Source: Symmetrospora coprosmae (Eukaryota; Basidiomycota; Cystobasidiomycetes; Symmetrosporaceae). From it: a DNA stretch of 64,000 nucleotides. Shown here piece by piece: positions 1 through 11,600 of this stretch; within the stretch, counting starts at the first letter, position 1; every line of letters starts with the position of its first letter. The stretch lies in the NCBI GenBank assembly GCA_008802785.1, contig VUYT01000006.1, forward strand, positions 310,001 to 374,000. The letters run 5' to 3'. The notes under the pieces are model-generated. The model had not been told where the DNA came from, ran no database searches, and saw only the letters and a list, made by a program, of their open reading frames with translations. Made by a program: the position numbers and the translations under genes.

Positions 1-411
1 CTCATCGCGACAGGGAACTCCGCGGATCTTGATCTCTGATCGGTCTGTAAGCTGGGACCGTACTGACTTGAACGCTGTCCATTGCTTCTCTGTGAGGACG
101 AGAGGAGGAGGAAGCGGGGGTGCAGTACTAGCCCGTTGTAAGAACTGCGGCATCCATGAAAGCGAGCGTTGCGGGCCAGCCGGCAAGGTTGCTGAAGCGG
201 TGCTCGCTCTCAAAGGCTTCGCCGAGAGGTTCGGGACAATACTCGGGGTCTGCAATGCCGGAGGTGGCCCCGAAGGCTTCGAGTATTCCGAAAGGCCAGA
301 GCTGCGCGGAATACGAGATGATCTCCGTGGCTCCGAGTGTTGCTGGAGCAGTCCGGGCTCCGCACTCCTCTTGTGCCTGTGCCGGCCCAACCTCGAGGAC
401 TTCGAGCCCAT
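1..411 (-). CDS. Partial hypothetical protein, predicted N-myristoylated (MGSKSS start), runs off the window edge
   Basis: On the minus strand an uninterrupted frame starts at an ATG at 409-411 and stays open to base 1, about 137 codons, so the 3' end lies outside the window. The N-terminus MGSKSS fits the N-myristoylation consensus (Gly2, Ser6) and is followed by a basic stretch (RLGRHRHKRS), a common membrane-anchoring arrangement. The rest is Ser/Pro-rich and probably disordered; a Trp/Phe-containing segment (EKQWTAFKSV) appears just before the edge. The frame stays open another 19 codons upstream to an acceptor-like CAG near 470, so it could instead be a downstream exon of the DLT1-like gene, but no donor of the right phase was found. 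I do not recognise the family. Confidence 0.5.
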   Translation of the reverse strand, partial: MGSKSSRLGRHRHKRSAEPGLLQQHSEPRRSSRIPRSSGLSEYSKPSGPPPALQTPSIVPNLSAKPLRASTASATLPAGPQRSLSWMPQFLQRASTAPPLPPPLVLTEKQWTAFKSVRSQLTDRSEIKIRGVPCRDE

Positions 412-640
412 CGTGTTTCTGGACCGGGTCAAGCTATATGCAGCGGCGTTGAGCGACTTGACAGCGTCGCTGAGTCACGAGAGTCCAAGCAGGCCCACGC
501 AAGCGCAGGAGGCCGAGGACCGTACTGCCTCCAGCTCCTTCGATGAAAGGAGAAGGCACCGTGTGAAGCTGTTCCGGCTGAACCCCGGAGAACAAGAGGA
601 TAGCGATGCTCGACAGCAGGCCGTGGAGCCCGAAAGTCCA

Positions 641-1529
641 TCAAGCAGGCACACCCTCCTGCCCACTGGTCGCGCGCTTGCCGATGACGTCGACAAGCAC
701 CGCGACGATCCTCAAGCACTCCTCATAGTGCGCCTGAGTCGGTTCTTGCGCTGCCCACCTGGCGTCCTCGAGGCGGCTCTCGTACAGCTGAAGCAGAGGC
801 AGGAGCGCCCGCGGAATGACGGGGTCGTCGCCCTGCAAGAGGGGCAAGTACTTTGCGAGCGGCGAGGCGTGCTTTGATCTGGTGGGTATGGGACGCGCTG
901 TTGCCGAATCAGGCGAGAGGAGGCGTCCAGGGATGACGGCATCGAGCACGGAAACCGTCTGGAGAATGGCGCTGCGGAAGTGGATCCCGGAGTACTCGGA
1001 GTCCGTCGTGCCCCAGCCAGGGAGAGCGCGGCCGGTTGGGCGGGTCGCATGCACAATCATTGCGCAGCGCGTGAACTCGGACGTGACGAGGCGATACATG
1101 TTCTGCGCGCGCGAGAGAGAGCCGGATCAGCTCTGTACGAGTCTATGATGTACGCTGGAGACTTACCTTGCTCAGCTCGTCCTTGCCCGTCGGGATGTAC
1201 CCTTTCGGGATGGCCTGCAGCTCCCTCTTTGTCGTGTACCGGCGGCTGAAGATGATGCCCGACGCAATGAGGAAGGTGAGGACGTATGCGCCACCCGTGA
1301 CGATGGTGTCCGAGAAGCGTATCTGTCCGCGGGAGACGACGATGACTTGCTGGAAGATGTCGTACCCGGTCGCGAGGAGGACGCAGCTGAGGATGATGAC
1401 GAGGACGCCCAGCGAGCCGTTGTAGAGGAAGTGCGACAGGCGGCTGTGCGAGTGCGTCCCGCGGTAGAACTGGCCGTGGGAGTGGGGATGGACGGGCGCT
1501 GGAGCACCTCCAGTGCGCGACAGGGGCAT
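641..1529 (-). CDS. DLT1: DLT1-like (defect at low temperature) two-TM membrane protein
   Basis: Two exons on the minus strand: 1529-1167 and 1102-641, joined by a 64-bp intron (GTAAGT...GCGCAG) in phase 0, so ELSK continues into NMYRLVTSEF; about 274 residues. Exon 1 encodes a short N-terminal tail and two hydrophobic segments (around SLGVLVIILSCVLLATGYDI and TGGAYVLTFLIASGIIF). Exon 2 begins with YRLVTSEFTRCAMI and continues with GWGTTDSEYSGIHFRSAI, which I recognise as the conserved cytosolic part of the fungal Dlt1 family. In yeast Dlt1 is a membrane protein needed for growth under cold or pressure stress; its biochemical role is unknown. Length is slightly below the yeast protein. The identification rests on memory of the family pattern. 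Confidence 0.7.
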
Positions 1530-1791
1530 GGCGGCGGTCCGGGCCTCAGTGGCAGCAATGGGCGTCCCCCTTGGATGTGTGGCAAAGTCAATGTCTACCG
1601 GACGGCGAGCTGCGGGTCCTTGCGCAGTCTATGCAGCTGCTGCCCCTGTGCATGCTGCCATCCGAGTTGGCGAGAGCAAGAGCGAAAGCGGATTGCCACC
1701 GATGTGCACTACTCTCTCTCAGCTCTTCACCCTGCCCCGACTGCGGCTCTTGCATATCACAACGCTCACTAGAGAGCATCACGCCTGCACC

Positions 1792-2910
1792 ATGTCTGCT
1801 GCCTCTTCACGGTCCTCCAGCAATGCCTCTTCCACCATCCGCCAGCTGCTCTTTCGGGCGCGCCCAGCACCTCCGCGGGGAACTCCGACTCCGAGCAGTC
1901 TACGCTCCCGCCTGACACGCCGCTGGAACAGCACGAGCACCTCTGCATCATCATCTCCCGGCGCGAATGGCGCATCCCCTACACCATTGCGGAAGGGTCG
2001 CTTCGCTAGGGCGGTCGATGAAATGAAGAAGCGGCCGTGCGTATACCCGTCTGCGCGGAGAGAGGTATGACGTGCATGAGAGCGACTGCTAATGAGTGCT
2101 GTTCTACACCGCCGGAACAGAGGCACTCACCTGACAGCCTTCCTATTGCTACACGAGCTCACGGCTGTTGCGCCCCTGGGTGAGCTTCTACAAAGGCGTT
2201 CAGGCGTATAGGTATCTGGAAGCTGACGTTCTGCTCATAGTCCCCATGTACTGTGGGTGACCGCATCTACACATCGAGCGCCAGACGCCTTCCTGATCTT
2301 CCTTACCTTCTCATGGAACAGACTTCTTCCAATGGACGGGCCTCTCTGCCTCCTTCCTGGGCGGTCCGATGGTCGGCACTCTGGGCCAGACGTCCATCCC
2401 AGCCATGGTGCCCGGTATCGGCGGGCAGAAGGTTGAGACCGTCATGACAGGGTGGATCGACACGATTGCGCGGACAGTAGCGCGCGTCGGCTCGAAATAC
2501 GGCATCATGGGCTTCCACAAAGTCCAGCAGCTCCGGGGCAAGGAGAAGGACGTTGTCGAGCAGGAAGGCGCAAATGCGCTCCAGCGCGGAATGAAGGGCA
2601 TCAGTGCCGGAGTGCGCGGCAAAGTCAGCGAGACCGTCAGCGGCGTGAGCGTCAAGAACGTGATGGACGGAGGTAGGATGCCCTAGATGCTCGTCCGCGT
2701 CCGCTACTATCAGCTGACATACCAGTCTTCGCGTCCGTTTCAGTCGCGGCTTATGCTGTTGTGAAGGCGCTCCTTCCTTTCAGACTGGCCATCTCGATAA
2801 GCGGAACACCGTGGTTCGCTACGCGCATCATCGGACCCGTCTTGCAAGCGATCCGGCGGAAAAAGCCTGCCGCGGTGACCGCTACTACCGCTGCTGCACC
2901 AAAGGCCTGA
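1792..2910 (+). CDS. Mitochondrial membrane protein, possibly MRX11/YPL041C-like
   Basis: The start at 1792 opens an Arg/Ser-rich, acid-poor N-terminus typical of a mitochondrial presequence. Exon 2 (2123-2179) reads HLTAFLLLHELTAVAPL, a hydrophobic motif I associate with fungal mitochondrial proteins of the MRX11 type. Exon 3 (2322-2672) gives FFQWTGLSASFLGG and a charged central part; exon 4 (2726-2910) gives AAYAVVKALLPFRLAISI and a basic tail to the stop. Introns 2 and 3 are canonical and in phase. The first intron is awkward: the obvious donor at 2065 (GTATGA) is out of phase with exon 2, but a GC donor at 2039 (GCGTAT) spliced to 2123 restores the frame and gives KKRPCTHLTAF and a 279-residue product. 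The family name is tentative; mitochondrial location is inference. Confidence 0.6.
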
Positions 2911-3021
2911 GTAGCGAGTTGCGACCGTCAATTACTCTGATTCTTGTTGTTGTTACCCCATCTCGTCGTTACCCGCAATCATGGTACTACAACACGCGTG
3001 CACCCTCGTACCCCCGATACT

Positions 3022-5077
3022 TCACAGCTTTGCCTGCCGCGTGGCCCGCTTCTTTGGCTTGTAGATCTGTACCGGGAAGCCTTTGACAGTCTTGAAGTCC
3101 TTGCGGAGGATCTTGCCAGAGTTGGACTTAGGGATGGCCTCACAGACAACGACGCCGCCCCTGATCCACTTGTAGTCGATAGCTTTACCCTCGATGACTT
3201 TGAGGACCTCGCTGACCCATTGCACAGTCTCGGGCGTTGCTTTCCCAGCTTTGCGACTAGTTTCGAGCAGCCTCGTGTCCTTGGGCACGAGATAGGCGAG
3301 AGGATATTCCGTCGCTTCTTCCTCGTTGTACGTACCCGTCACTCCTGCATCCGATACGCTGTCGATGCCGCACAGGTAGGCTTCCAGCTCGGCCGGAGCC
3401 ACTTGGAAACTATGAGAAGCAGAGCTTTGGCGTTAGCGGAATTCGGCGTCATTAGGTGTCAAGCTGAGCTGATGCCTCACCCCTTGACCTTGATGACCTC
3501 CTTGAGCCGGTCGACAATGGACAGATTGCCCGCCTTGTCCAGCTTGCCGACGTCTCCCGTGTGGAACCATCCTTCTGCATCGAGCGCCTCCTTCGTGGCT
3601 GCCTCGTTGTTCAGGTAGCCGTTCATCAGGCTCGGAGACCGGATGAGGACCTCGCCCGCCTCTTCAATCTCGAGCAGCTTCCCACTGCCGTCGGTTGAGA
3701 TGACCTTGATCTCGACGCTCGGGCACGGCACGCCCGTCGCCCCCGCAAAAGGCTTGTACTGCTCAAAAGTGTCGGCCAGCGTCGAAGTGACGCTCGCCGT
3801 CTCGCTCAGGCCGTACCCGAGTTTGATGAGGAAGCCAAGGCGCTTGTACACCGCCTCAATGATGGCGACGCCGAGGGGCGCGCCGCCGGACGTCCCACTT
3901 CGGACAGTCGAAAGGTCAAAGCCGTCCAACAGGGGCGACTTGGCCAGGATCACCGCGACCGGCGGGGCGAGGTGAAGGTGCGTTGCGCGGTACTGCTGGG
4001 CGAGCGTCAGGAAGGAGACGGGATCGAATTTGGGCATGACGACCGTCGTCCCGCCCATTGCGATCGAGAGGAGCTCGATGTTGCACAGTCCAAAAACGTG
4101 GAAAAAGGGCGCAAAGCCGATGAAGACCTCTTCCCGCCCAAAGTCGAGGTTGCCGTAGAAGAGAGCTTGCACGGAGGCGACAAGGGCGCGATGGCTTAGA
4201 ATGACGCCTTTGCTCTTGCCGCTCGTCCCAGACGACCACAGAATGATGGCCGTCCTCCGCTCACTCTCGCCCTCGCTGCTGTACTGTGGAAACACTGCGC
4301 CCGTGCCCGTCTTTATGCTTGTGTCGAGCAAGCTCTTCCAGTCGCTGACCCCTTGCGGCTGCTTGGGCAACGCGACCGACGGGAGGGCAAGCCCGTAGTC
4401 ATCTGCGTTAAGGTCGACAGTGAAGATCCTGCCTTGGTACGACTTTGCGAGATCCCTGTCGTCCAGCAGGGAGAGGGCCTCCGAGACGACATCAATGCCT
4501 CCCTCGCCGGCGAGGGTAAAGATGGCGGCGGGTCTGCTCGACGCAAGGATGTAGGCGAGCTCGGCGGGTTTTAGGGCGGAGTTGGCCGCCGTGACGGTGA
4601 GGCCGGCCTGCCAGACGGCGTGCTCAATAACGACGAAAGGCAGGCAATTGGGCAGGTGTAGCGCGACGATAGGCGAGATGATGGCGTCGCTCGTCGGGCC
4701 AGACCGAAAGGGCGCCTGCTTGAGGTGCAGCTTCCTCTGGAGTCCCGCAGCAAGACGCGCAACGTCCGTCCTCAAGCGGGCATACGAGATCTGGGCGCCC
4801 GTGAGGCTGTTGATGAAGGCTGGCTTCTGGTCCGGCAGCCGCTCCGCCATAAAGTGCCCCGCGTTGCGGGCGTCTCTGCGCGCAAAGGAGCAACGGCAAC
4901 GGCAAGGGTATCAGCTTCAGCAGCAGCGGCCTCTGGTAGAGAGCCTGGGCACACGCAGACTCACCCTTCCTTGATCCATCGCGTGTCCTTGTGGAACGGG
5001 TCGCTCAGAACGAACTCGGCGAGGTTGCCGGCATAGATAGGGAAGCTGGGAGCGGTGCCTGCGAGAGCGGACGGCAT
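3022..5077 (-). CDS. Peroxisomal acyl-CoA / 4-coumarate-CoA ligase-like enzyme
   Basis: Three exons on the minus strand (5077-4965, 4875-3481, 3409-3022; all phases agree) give about 631 residues of the ANL adenylating superfamily. It would activate a carboxylic acid with ATP to an acyl-AMP and then to the CoA thioester. Signatures in order: P-loop WSSGTSGKSKGV, FFHVFGLC, GYGLSETAS, GWFHTGDVG, DRLKEVIKVKG and the C-terminal catalytic Lys motif PKSNSGKILRKD. The protein ends in AKL, a good PTS1 peroxisomal targeting signal. The substrate (fatty acid or phenylpropanoid-like acid) cannot be read from sequence. The start at 5077 is the only in-frame ATG close to the conserved N-terminus; an additional upstream exon in the 5.2-5.4 kb region is possible. 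A P450 gene lies directly upstream on the same strand. Confidence 0.9.
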
Positions 5078-5567
5078 GTCGGGACGGAGAGCAGCGGGAG
5101 GTACGATGGGTAGCGAAGCAGCAGGAGGTGTGACTAGAGGAGCAATGAGATGAGATGATCCATAGCTGGGAGCCCCTCCCTGCTGCCCTGCCGCAGAAGC
5201 TGGAGCACCGAGCTTCGCTAAAACCACGTGCCGTCGCTGGGGTCCGCATCAGGCACCGGCGGCGGCAAAAAGGTCGGTGCGAGAGCCGCTGCGGGCTGGA
5301 CGGACCTCTGAGCAGGCTTTGAGCTTCGCAGCGGTCCGTCGTGCACATCATGGTCGGCTTGCTGTGTAGAGGGCCCTGCCGCAGTCGCTTGCGCCGGACC
5401 AAGCACCTATAGCTAGGCCTGCACATTGAAGCGATGGCAAAGAGAGTGTCTCCGATGTGTCGATGGCATTGCACGCAATCTGATGACACTCAAGCGAACT
5501 ATTGGACACGACAGATATGACCCTGAAATTGAGACACCCTAAGATTGATACAAGGGACGCGCTCAGC
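5078..5567. other. Intergenic gap between P450 stop and CoA ligase start
   Basis: About 490 bp. On the minus strand 5218-5406 is a Pro/Ala-rich open frame that could be an extra 5' exon of the ligase, but no convincing splice pair was found. Otherwise nothing recognisable; it must hold the 3' end of the P450 and the promoter of the ligase. Confidence 0.4.
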
Positions 5568-7623
5568 CTATGCCAGCCCGCTGCTCTTTGGCAGATGGTG
5601 GTGCTCCGCCTGCGCCCTGATGACGCCAACTGTCTCGCTATGTCGCGGCGTGATGCTGCACATGAACTTCTTCGGGTGCGACGAGAAGCCCGTCGTGTAC
5701 GCGTTGACATCGACGGGAATCGGCTGACCGAGGCTGTCCTTGGCTGGACTGATGGTGAAGCCCCACAAGAGGCGGGAGAAGACGACTGTGAAGAAGAGGA
5801 AAGACTTGTTAGCGCGAGCCCGTCATACGAGGCTGGCTGCGCAGGCTGCTCACTGAACAAGGAGCGCTCGGCAATGTACATGCCGGGACAACTGCAATGT
5901 GAAGATCACATCAGTACGACTCAGGACACTCGCCCCGCTCAGTAGATGAACCCACATGCGCCTTCCATAGCCAAAGCCAAAGTGGCCTCGCTCGGCTTGT
6001 GGGACTCCGATGACGTTGCCATCCTTGAGGAAGCGCTCGGGCCTGAACTGCTCCGGCTGCGGGTAGAGGTTCGGGTCCATGTGGATAGCCCACGCGTTGG
6101 GGATGACGGTGGTGCCCTTGGGGATGAAGTAGCCGAGGTAGACGTCGTCCTTCGTGGTTGCATGTGCGAGGCCGCCCGCAATCACCGGGCGCCACCGCTG
6201 CACCTCCTTGACGAGCGCATTGATGTACGGCAGGTCCGCAGAGTCCTCGAACCCGGGCATCCGGTCACGCCCAACGACGCGGTCGAGCTCCTCCTGCGCG
6301 ATACGCTGCTGCTCTGGGTGGTTGACCATGGTCATGATGAAGGTGGCAATCGCGTCGGACGTCGTGTCGGACCCGGCGCCGTACTTGTAAACCAGCACAG
6401 CACGCGTCAGCACCTTGTCCTTTACCCTCGTGCGAACGCATGCGCCAAACACCCACCATCACGCCCGCAAGGAAGGCAATTTCCTGGTCCGTGATCTGCG
6501 AGTCCTTCTGCCCGTCCAGCAGGTACTTGACAAAGCAGTGCGCGTCCTGCCCTGCCGCTGTCTGCCTCTTGACGTCCATCATGTGCCCGCCAAAGAGTTC
6601 GTTCTGCCGGTTGAAAATGCGTGCTGCCTCCTTCTTCCATGGTGCAAGTGCGGACGGGAGGTAGTTGAGCCAGGGGAGCGAGTCGACAAGGTGGCGCCCA
6701 GGGACGGCTGCCGACGTCAGATTTTCCAGGATGGCACGCTGCGGGCGCGTGTAAAGCCCACAATGTCAGACGGATGTCATAGACAGTAGCATCGTCGGAT
6801 AGCGGCTCACCATATCAGCAACGGCTGGGTCCGTATTGCGGTTTGCACGCTTGTTGAAGGCAATCTGCATAATGAGACTGCCTGCGTAGCGCTGGCAGTG
6901 GCCCCAAAAGGCAGCAGGGCGGTCGAGCATGTCGACCATGAGCTGCGTTGACTCGAGCTCCTGCATTGGCTCGTAGCTCGATGAGGCCTGGGACGAGGTG
7001 AGCTTGTGGATGAGCTTGCGTTCCTTGCGCCAGAGATCGTGGCTGTGAGGAATCACCGTCTCAGCAGGTGCCCGAAGGCAGAATGGACGGGTTGCATGCC
7101 CATGAGCTCACTAAGGCATGAAGGTCAGGCGGAGGCCGCGTGAGATCAGGTCGTCGGCCATGACCTGGCGGGGCCGTGACGAGTAAATAGGCGAGCGGCG
7201 GTCCAGGAGCTCGATGGCATGCTCTGCGGACGAAACAACGAGGACTTCCTGCGTGCCGAGCTTGAGGCGATAGAGCGGTCCTGCAAAGTGGATATGCAAT
7301 GACGTGATGCCTACTCAGCGCGCCCATTCGCGCACAGCGGCTCGCGCTTGATTCTGGCCGCATGGCGAGTGTCACCCACCGTACACCTCGCTCCACTCCT
7401 TAAGCTGTACCCATGGCTTGAGCTTTGGGAGCTGTCGCAAGTTCCCAATGACGGGGACGCCCTTGGGCCCAGGCAGGGTCCTTGCCCCGCCTTTGCGCTT
7501 CTTGAAGTCGGTGTGCTGCTTGAGCGAGTAGAGGACGATGGCGATCCCAACGACGAGAAGGGCGACGTTGGGATCCGGAACAGCGAAGGCACGCGAAACA
7601 GGGGAGGAGGTTGCGGAGCCCAT
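5568..7623 (-). CDS. Cytochrome P450 monooxygenase, ER-anchored
   Basis: Seven exons on the minus strand (7623-7380, 7310-7112, 7042-6811, 6738-6457, 6383-5956, 5891-5854, 5785-5568) with matching phases give 546 residues. An N-terminal hydrophobic anchor (NVALLVVGIAIVLYSL) precedes the Pro-rich hinge LPGPKGVPVIGN. The C-helix reads YHDLWRKERKLIH, the I-helix oxygen-binding motif is AGSDTTSD, and the K-helix ExxR lies in KEVQRWRPV. The heme-binding loop FGFGYGRRICPG is completed only by splicing the 38-nt exon 6, which supplies the ligand Cys. The pattern resembles fungal P450s often annotated as O-methylsterigmatocystin oxidoreductase-like, but the substrate cannot be inferred. It sits upstream of a peroxisomal CoA ligase on the same strand and shares a 686-bp divergent promoter region with the ERAD gene. 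Confidence 0.93.
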
Positions 7624-8309
7624 GGCGTTTAGGTGGCGTTTGCGCGGGTACGGCCTCTCACGTCAAGTGTGCGGGGCAGTTGGGCGGCTGTTGCTGCTGT
7701 TGCTGCGAACGTTGGCAACCGAAGTGGAAGGCGGAGCAGAAGTGGAAAGAGAGAGAGAGAAGGTGCAGTATTATAGAATGTGAGTGTCAGTCTCCCCTTT
7801 GCGGCACTTCTGGTAGGCCGCCGCAGCCGTAGAGCCGGGCAAAGTGGATGGCCATGCAGCCGCGAGGTTGCCACCACCGGCCCGACAGTGGCTCCGCTCG
7901 AGAAGCGTTCTGCCTGGCCACGGAGGGCATTGCCAGCTGCAGGGGCGAGGAGCCATGCATGACCAGGAACCGGAGCCCAGAGCATGCAAGTTCAGCGTGA
8001 TGATGCGCAGTGTCCGAGACCTCTGCCGTGGACCTCGGTACAGGGGTCGCCTGGGAGACAGGCCCTGTTGAGGACACGGATCTCATCAAAGGCAGGCCTG
8101 CCTCGCACCCCCACGCAGCAGTAGCCCCCTGTGACCTCATCAGCGGCTGCTTGAGCTGTTCGCTGGACCTTTGTATGGATTTCAGTGCCATCGTCAGATT
8201 GTCTGATTGTACACCGAGCAAGAGTGTCCGAGTCGCGCGGTACTGTAGTGCCTTGCCTGCAACGTCGCCCCTGGTCGCTTCATCACCACCATCCATAACT
8301 ATCAGGAAT
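7624..8309. promoter_or_regulatory. Divergent intergenic region, P450 (-) / UBL-ERAD gene (+)
   Basis: About 686 bp between two divergent starts, so it must contain both promoters. A GA-rich stretch (AGAGAGAGAGAG) lies near 7750. No defined TATA box or factor site could be assigned by eye. Confidence 0.4.
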
Positions 8310-8665
8310 ATGGCAGCTGCGAGCAGCAGCGCGGACACGTCATCCGCAGGGAATGATGGCATCAAGCTATCCATCTTCTGTCCCATCCGCCCTGCCCGCC
8401 TCGCTGTGCCTTCCAGCAGCAGCAGCAGCAGCAGCGGCAATGACGCACCCGCAGCCAGCACGACCCCGAGCACGACGGCGCTCTTTGCGAGCCCGGAGCA
8501 CATCACTGTCCCGCCAGAGTTGACGGTGAAGGAGCTCAAGGTCAGGCTGGAAGAGCACATCATCCCGGGCGGGCCATTGCGCGAGGCACAGACGCTCATC
8601 TGGCGAGGGAGGCGACTGCGAGACGAGGAGCGCCTGGCCGACATTGTCCGCGAGGTCCATCCAAT

Positions 8666-8696
<31 letters not shown>

Positions 8697-11600
8697 CCAG
8701 AGGTACGTGTTGTCTTCCATACATGAATGGCGGCTATGAGGGCGCTGAACCCGTGTGTCCTCTCCCCCGCTAGCCCGCTCAGGCACCAACTGGCCACGTC
8801 CTCCACCTCTCAGTCACCCCGACAGAATGGAAGGCACTCGGGGACAAAGGGCCCGCAGCTGCCCCTGTCTCTGCCAGCAACAACGTCGGCATCCCTTCGA
8901 CACATCTGACTCGAGCCGCAGCAGAGCGCCTCGCAGCCCTCTCGACCAGCTTGACCGGCGGCAGCAGCGGCAGCGGTAGCGGCGGTCCAGGCCCAGCAGC
9001 TCCAGTGCTACTTTCCGAGCCGTCTCCGCTAGACACATCAGCAGCGGGGCTCGCTTCTGGCTCCGTATCACCCACCACGGTGACAGCAGCACCTTTCGGC
9101 CCGGCCACAACATCAACCTCAGCTTCGGCCTCTGTCGCATCCGGCTCGACTCTGCCATTCACGTCTCCGCCATGGATGGCCTTCTATACGCATCTCGCGG
9201 CGTTGTCGTCCTCCCAGCGATATGACCTGCTCTATAAACTGATACCGGCGGAGCTGCATTACACCCAAGTTGTCCTATTCTCCAACCTCAAGCAGCGCAC
9301 GCCTTTCGAGCCTCTCCGTCCATCGAGTACGTCTGGCCCCTCGACAGCCGCAGATGCACCTAGCGCAGACGTGACTACAGGATTGAGCGCCGAGGAGATG
9401 GGCGTGGAGGATCCAGCACTCGAGCAGCAGATCGAGGGTCTCCTGTCCGCACTCGGCTTTACGCCCCACATCGAAAGCGTGGCGCAGCACGCGCGCGAGA
9501 CTTTCCTCGCCGCAGAAGCGTACCAGGCGGAACTGCTAGGTGCTCAGGGAAGTGCGACGACGGCTTCCCAGATCGTCACCATCGGCGGGCTGCCATTCCT
9601 GCTGCAGGTTCCAGAGTACCTGCAGGCGCCGCAGGCCGAGAGGCTCGAGAACCACGTCCGCCTGAAGCGATGCAAGGCGGTCCAGCAAATTCTCGGCAGC
9701 ATGCTGAGCGCAATTCGTTCGGCTTCGTCCAGTGGTAGCAGCAGCAGCAGCGGTGTCAGCGCATTGCTAGGCGGCGCAGGTGGGGCATCAGCAGCGGCGT
9801 ACGCTCGCTTGGGCAGGACGGGCGTGGGCGCAGGTGCGACCGAGATGTGGGCGCCTGGAAACGGCAACGAGCCACATCCTCTCGATCTCACTCCGGCTGA
9901 ATGGAACGCTCGACAGGTGCGCGCACGGGCGCTGGCCAGGCACGCTGGGATCGGTATCCCGCCACCGCTTGTCCCTCCCGCTCTTGGTGCCGGCGGGGGC
10001 GCCGGTGCGCCCGCCGTGCGCGCGCGCGTCGTGCTCGCCATCAACCTCGAAGATGTCATTGGCATCGTGGTGCCCCTCGCGTTCCTTGCCGTCAAGCTCG
10101 GGTTCCTCATCTATATCTTCGGGAGACACGCCTCGCCAACAAAGCGGAACATCATGTGCGGCCTCGCGGCATTCTGGGTGCTGTGGGAGGGCTACGCAAT
10201 CAGACGGAGGCAGCACCAGCGGGATCTACGCGCAAGACTGAATGCAGGCGTCATGGGTCAGATGGACGCACAGGCACAACTGCACGCCCAGGCGCACGCA
10301 CAGGGACAGCAAGCTGGCGCAATGCAGCAGCCACTCAATGCGCAAGGTCAGCCGCAGCCGCAAGCGCCTGCGGTACCCGGACCCGCTGCCCGAGGCGGCG
10401 GACTAGCCCTGCCGCCGCTCGTGCCGGGACAAGCCGAGCCGCCGCTCATGGCTGAGCTCCGGGAGCGACAAGCGCGGCATGAGAGGCGCGCCGCGCGCAA
10501 TGCAGCTGCGGCTGCCGTGGCTGCACAACGAGAGGGTCGAGCGCCACCCGCTCCGGGCGTAGCGGAGGCTGCGATGCGCGAGCTGGCTCGCTACCATCCG
10601 GCTGCTCGCCCTTCGCCAAGCCGCCTCACCCCGCAGTACTGGATGCGGCTCGTCGCGAATGTCGGGCTGGCGGAGGAGGCGAGGGAGCTTGGAGTCTCGA
10701 GCCGAGCTGCCCGGTTGGCAGCAAACGCCGTTGCTGGGCCAGCCGCAGGCCCGGGACGGCCCGAAACTCCCGACGGTGGCGTATCGGCTGCTGCGACAGC
10801 TCCTACAGTGCCTGCAGGCGAAGCGGCCACAGATGGAGTGCCCGACGTCAATGTCGGCGAGACCGCCGAAGTCATCGTCGAACGCAAAGTCAGGACATAT
10901 CTCCGGACCCGGCCTTTCACCCTCTCCCGGGTCCTCCACTTCGTCCTGATCTGCATTGTTCTCTTCATCGGCACGCTCATCCCGGAAATTGAGCGATTGA
11001 GGAAACGCGCCATCGAGAAGCGCGAGCGGAAAATGAGGGAGCTGGAGCTCCTCCGCGTGGGGAGGAGTTTCAGGACGGGAAGGGCGGGACAACCTCTACC
11101 TGGCATCGCGCACGGCACGGAACCAGCTGTGCCTGCTCAGCCAGCGACTGCGAGTGTGCCGGACGCCGGGCGGACGTTGGGCTCCACGGAAAGGCCGGGG
11201 GCCGAGACTTCAGCATCCCCATCTCAGCGGATAGTCACAGGCAGCCCCGCGCAAAGCGACCAGGTCCACGGTGTGCAGCTCGAAGGAGCAGCATTGAACG
11301 CCGGCTCGGACGAAACCAATGCTGTCGGGGCGCCAGTGCAGACGACAGCCTCCCTCGACATGGCGCCCAATCCTTCCTCTGACTCGTCAGCCGCATCTAT
11401 CGACGACGACGGGCCCGTCACCCAAGCGACCAGGGGAGGGCCGGCCGCAGAGCAGGACGATGCTGACGCCGCACGTGAGGGCGAGATCGACGAAGTGGTC
11501 AATCTTTTCACACCTCCATTCGAGCGAGAGGCGGTCCAAGCTGCGTTCACGAACAACGGCGGCCGGCGCCATGAGAGGGATGAGACAGTGAATGCGGTGA

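Noticed and set aside
29-877. Long plus-strand open frame (282 codons) at the left edge
   Set aside because: It overlaps the conserved second exon of the DLT1-like gene on the opposite strand, has an odd Arg/Ser composition and no family resemblance; it mirrors minus-strand coding.
5218-5406. Pro/Ala-rich minus-strand frame upstream of the CoA ligase as a first exon
   Set aside because: No in-phase donor/acceptor pair to the conserved N-terminal exon; left as intergenic.
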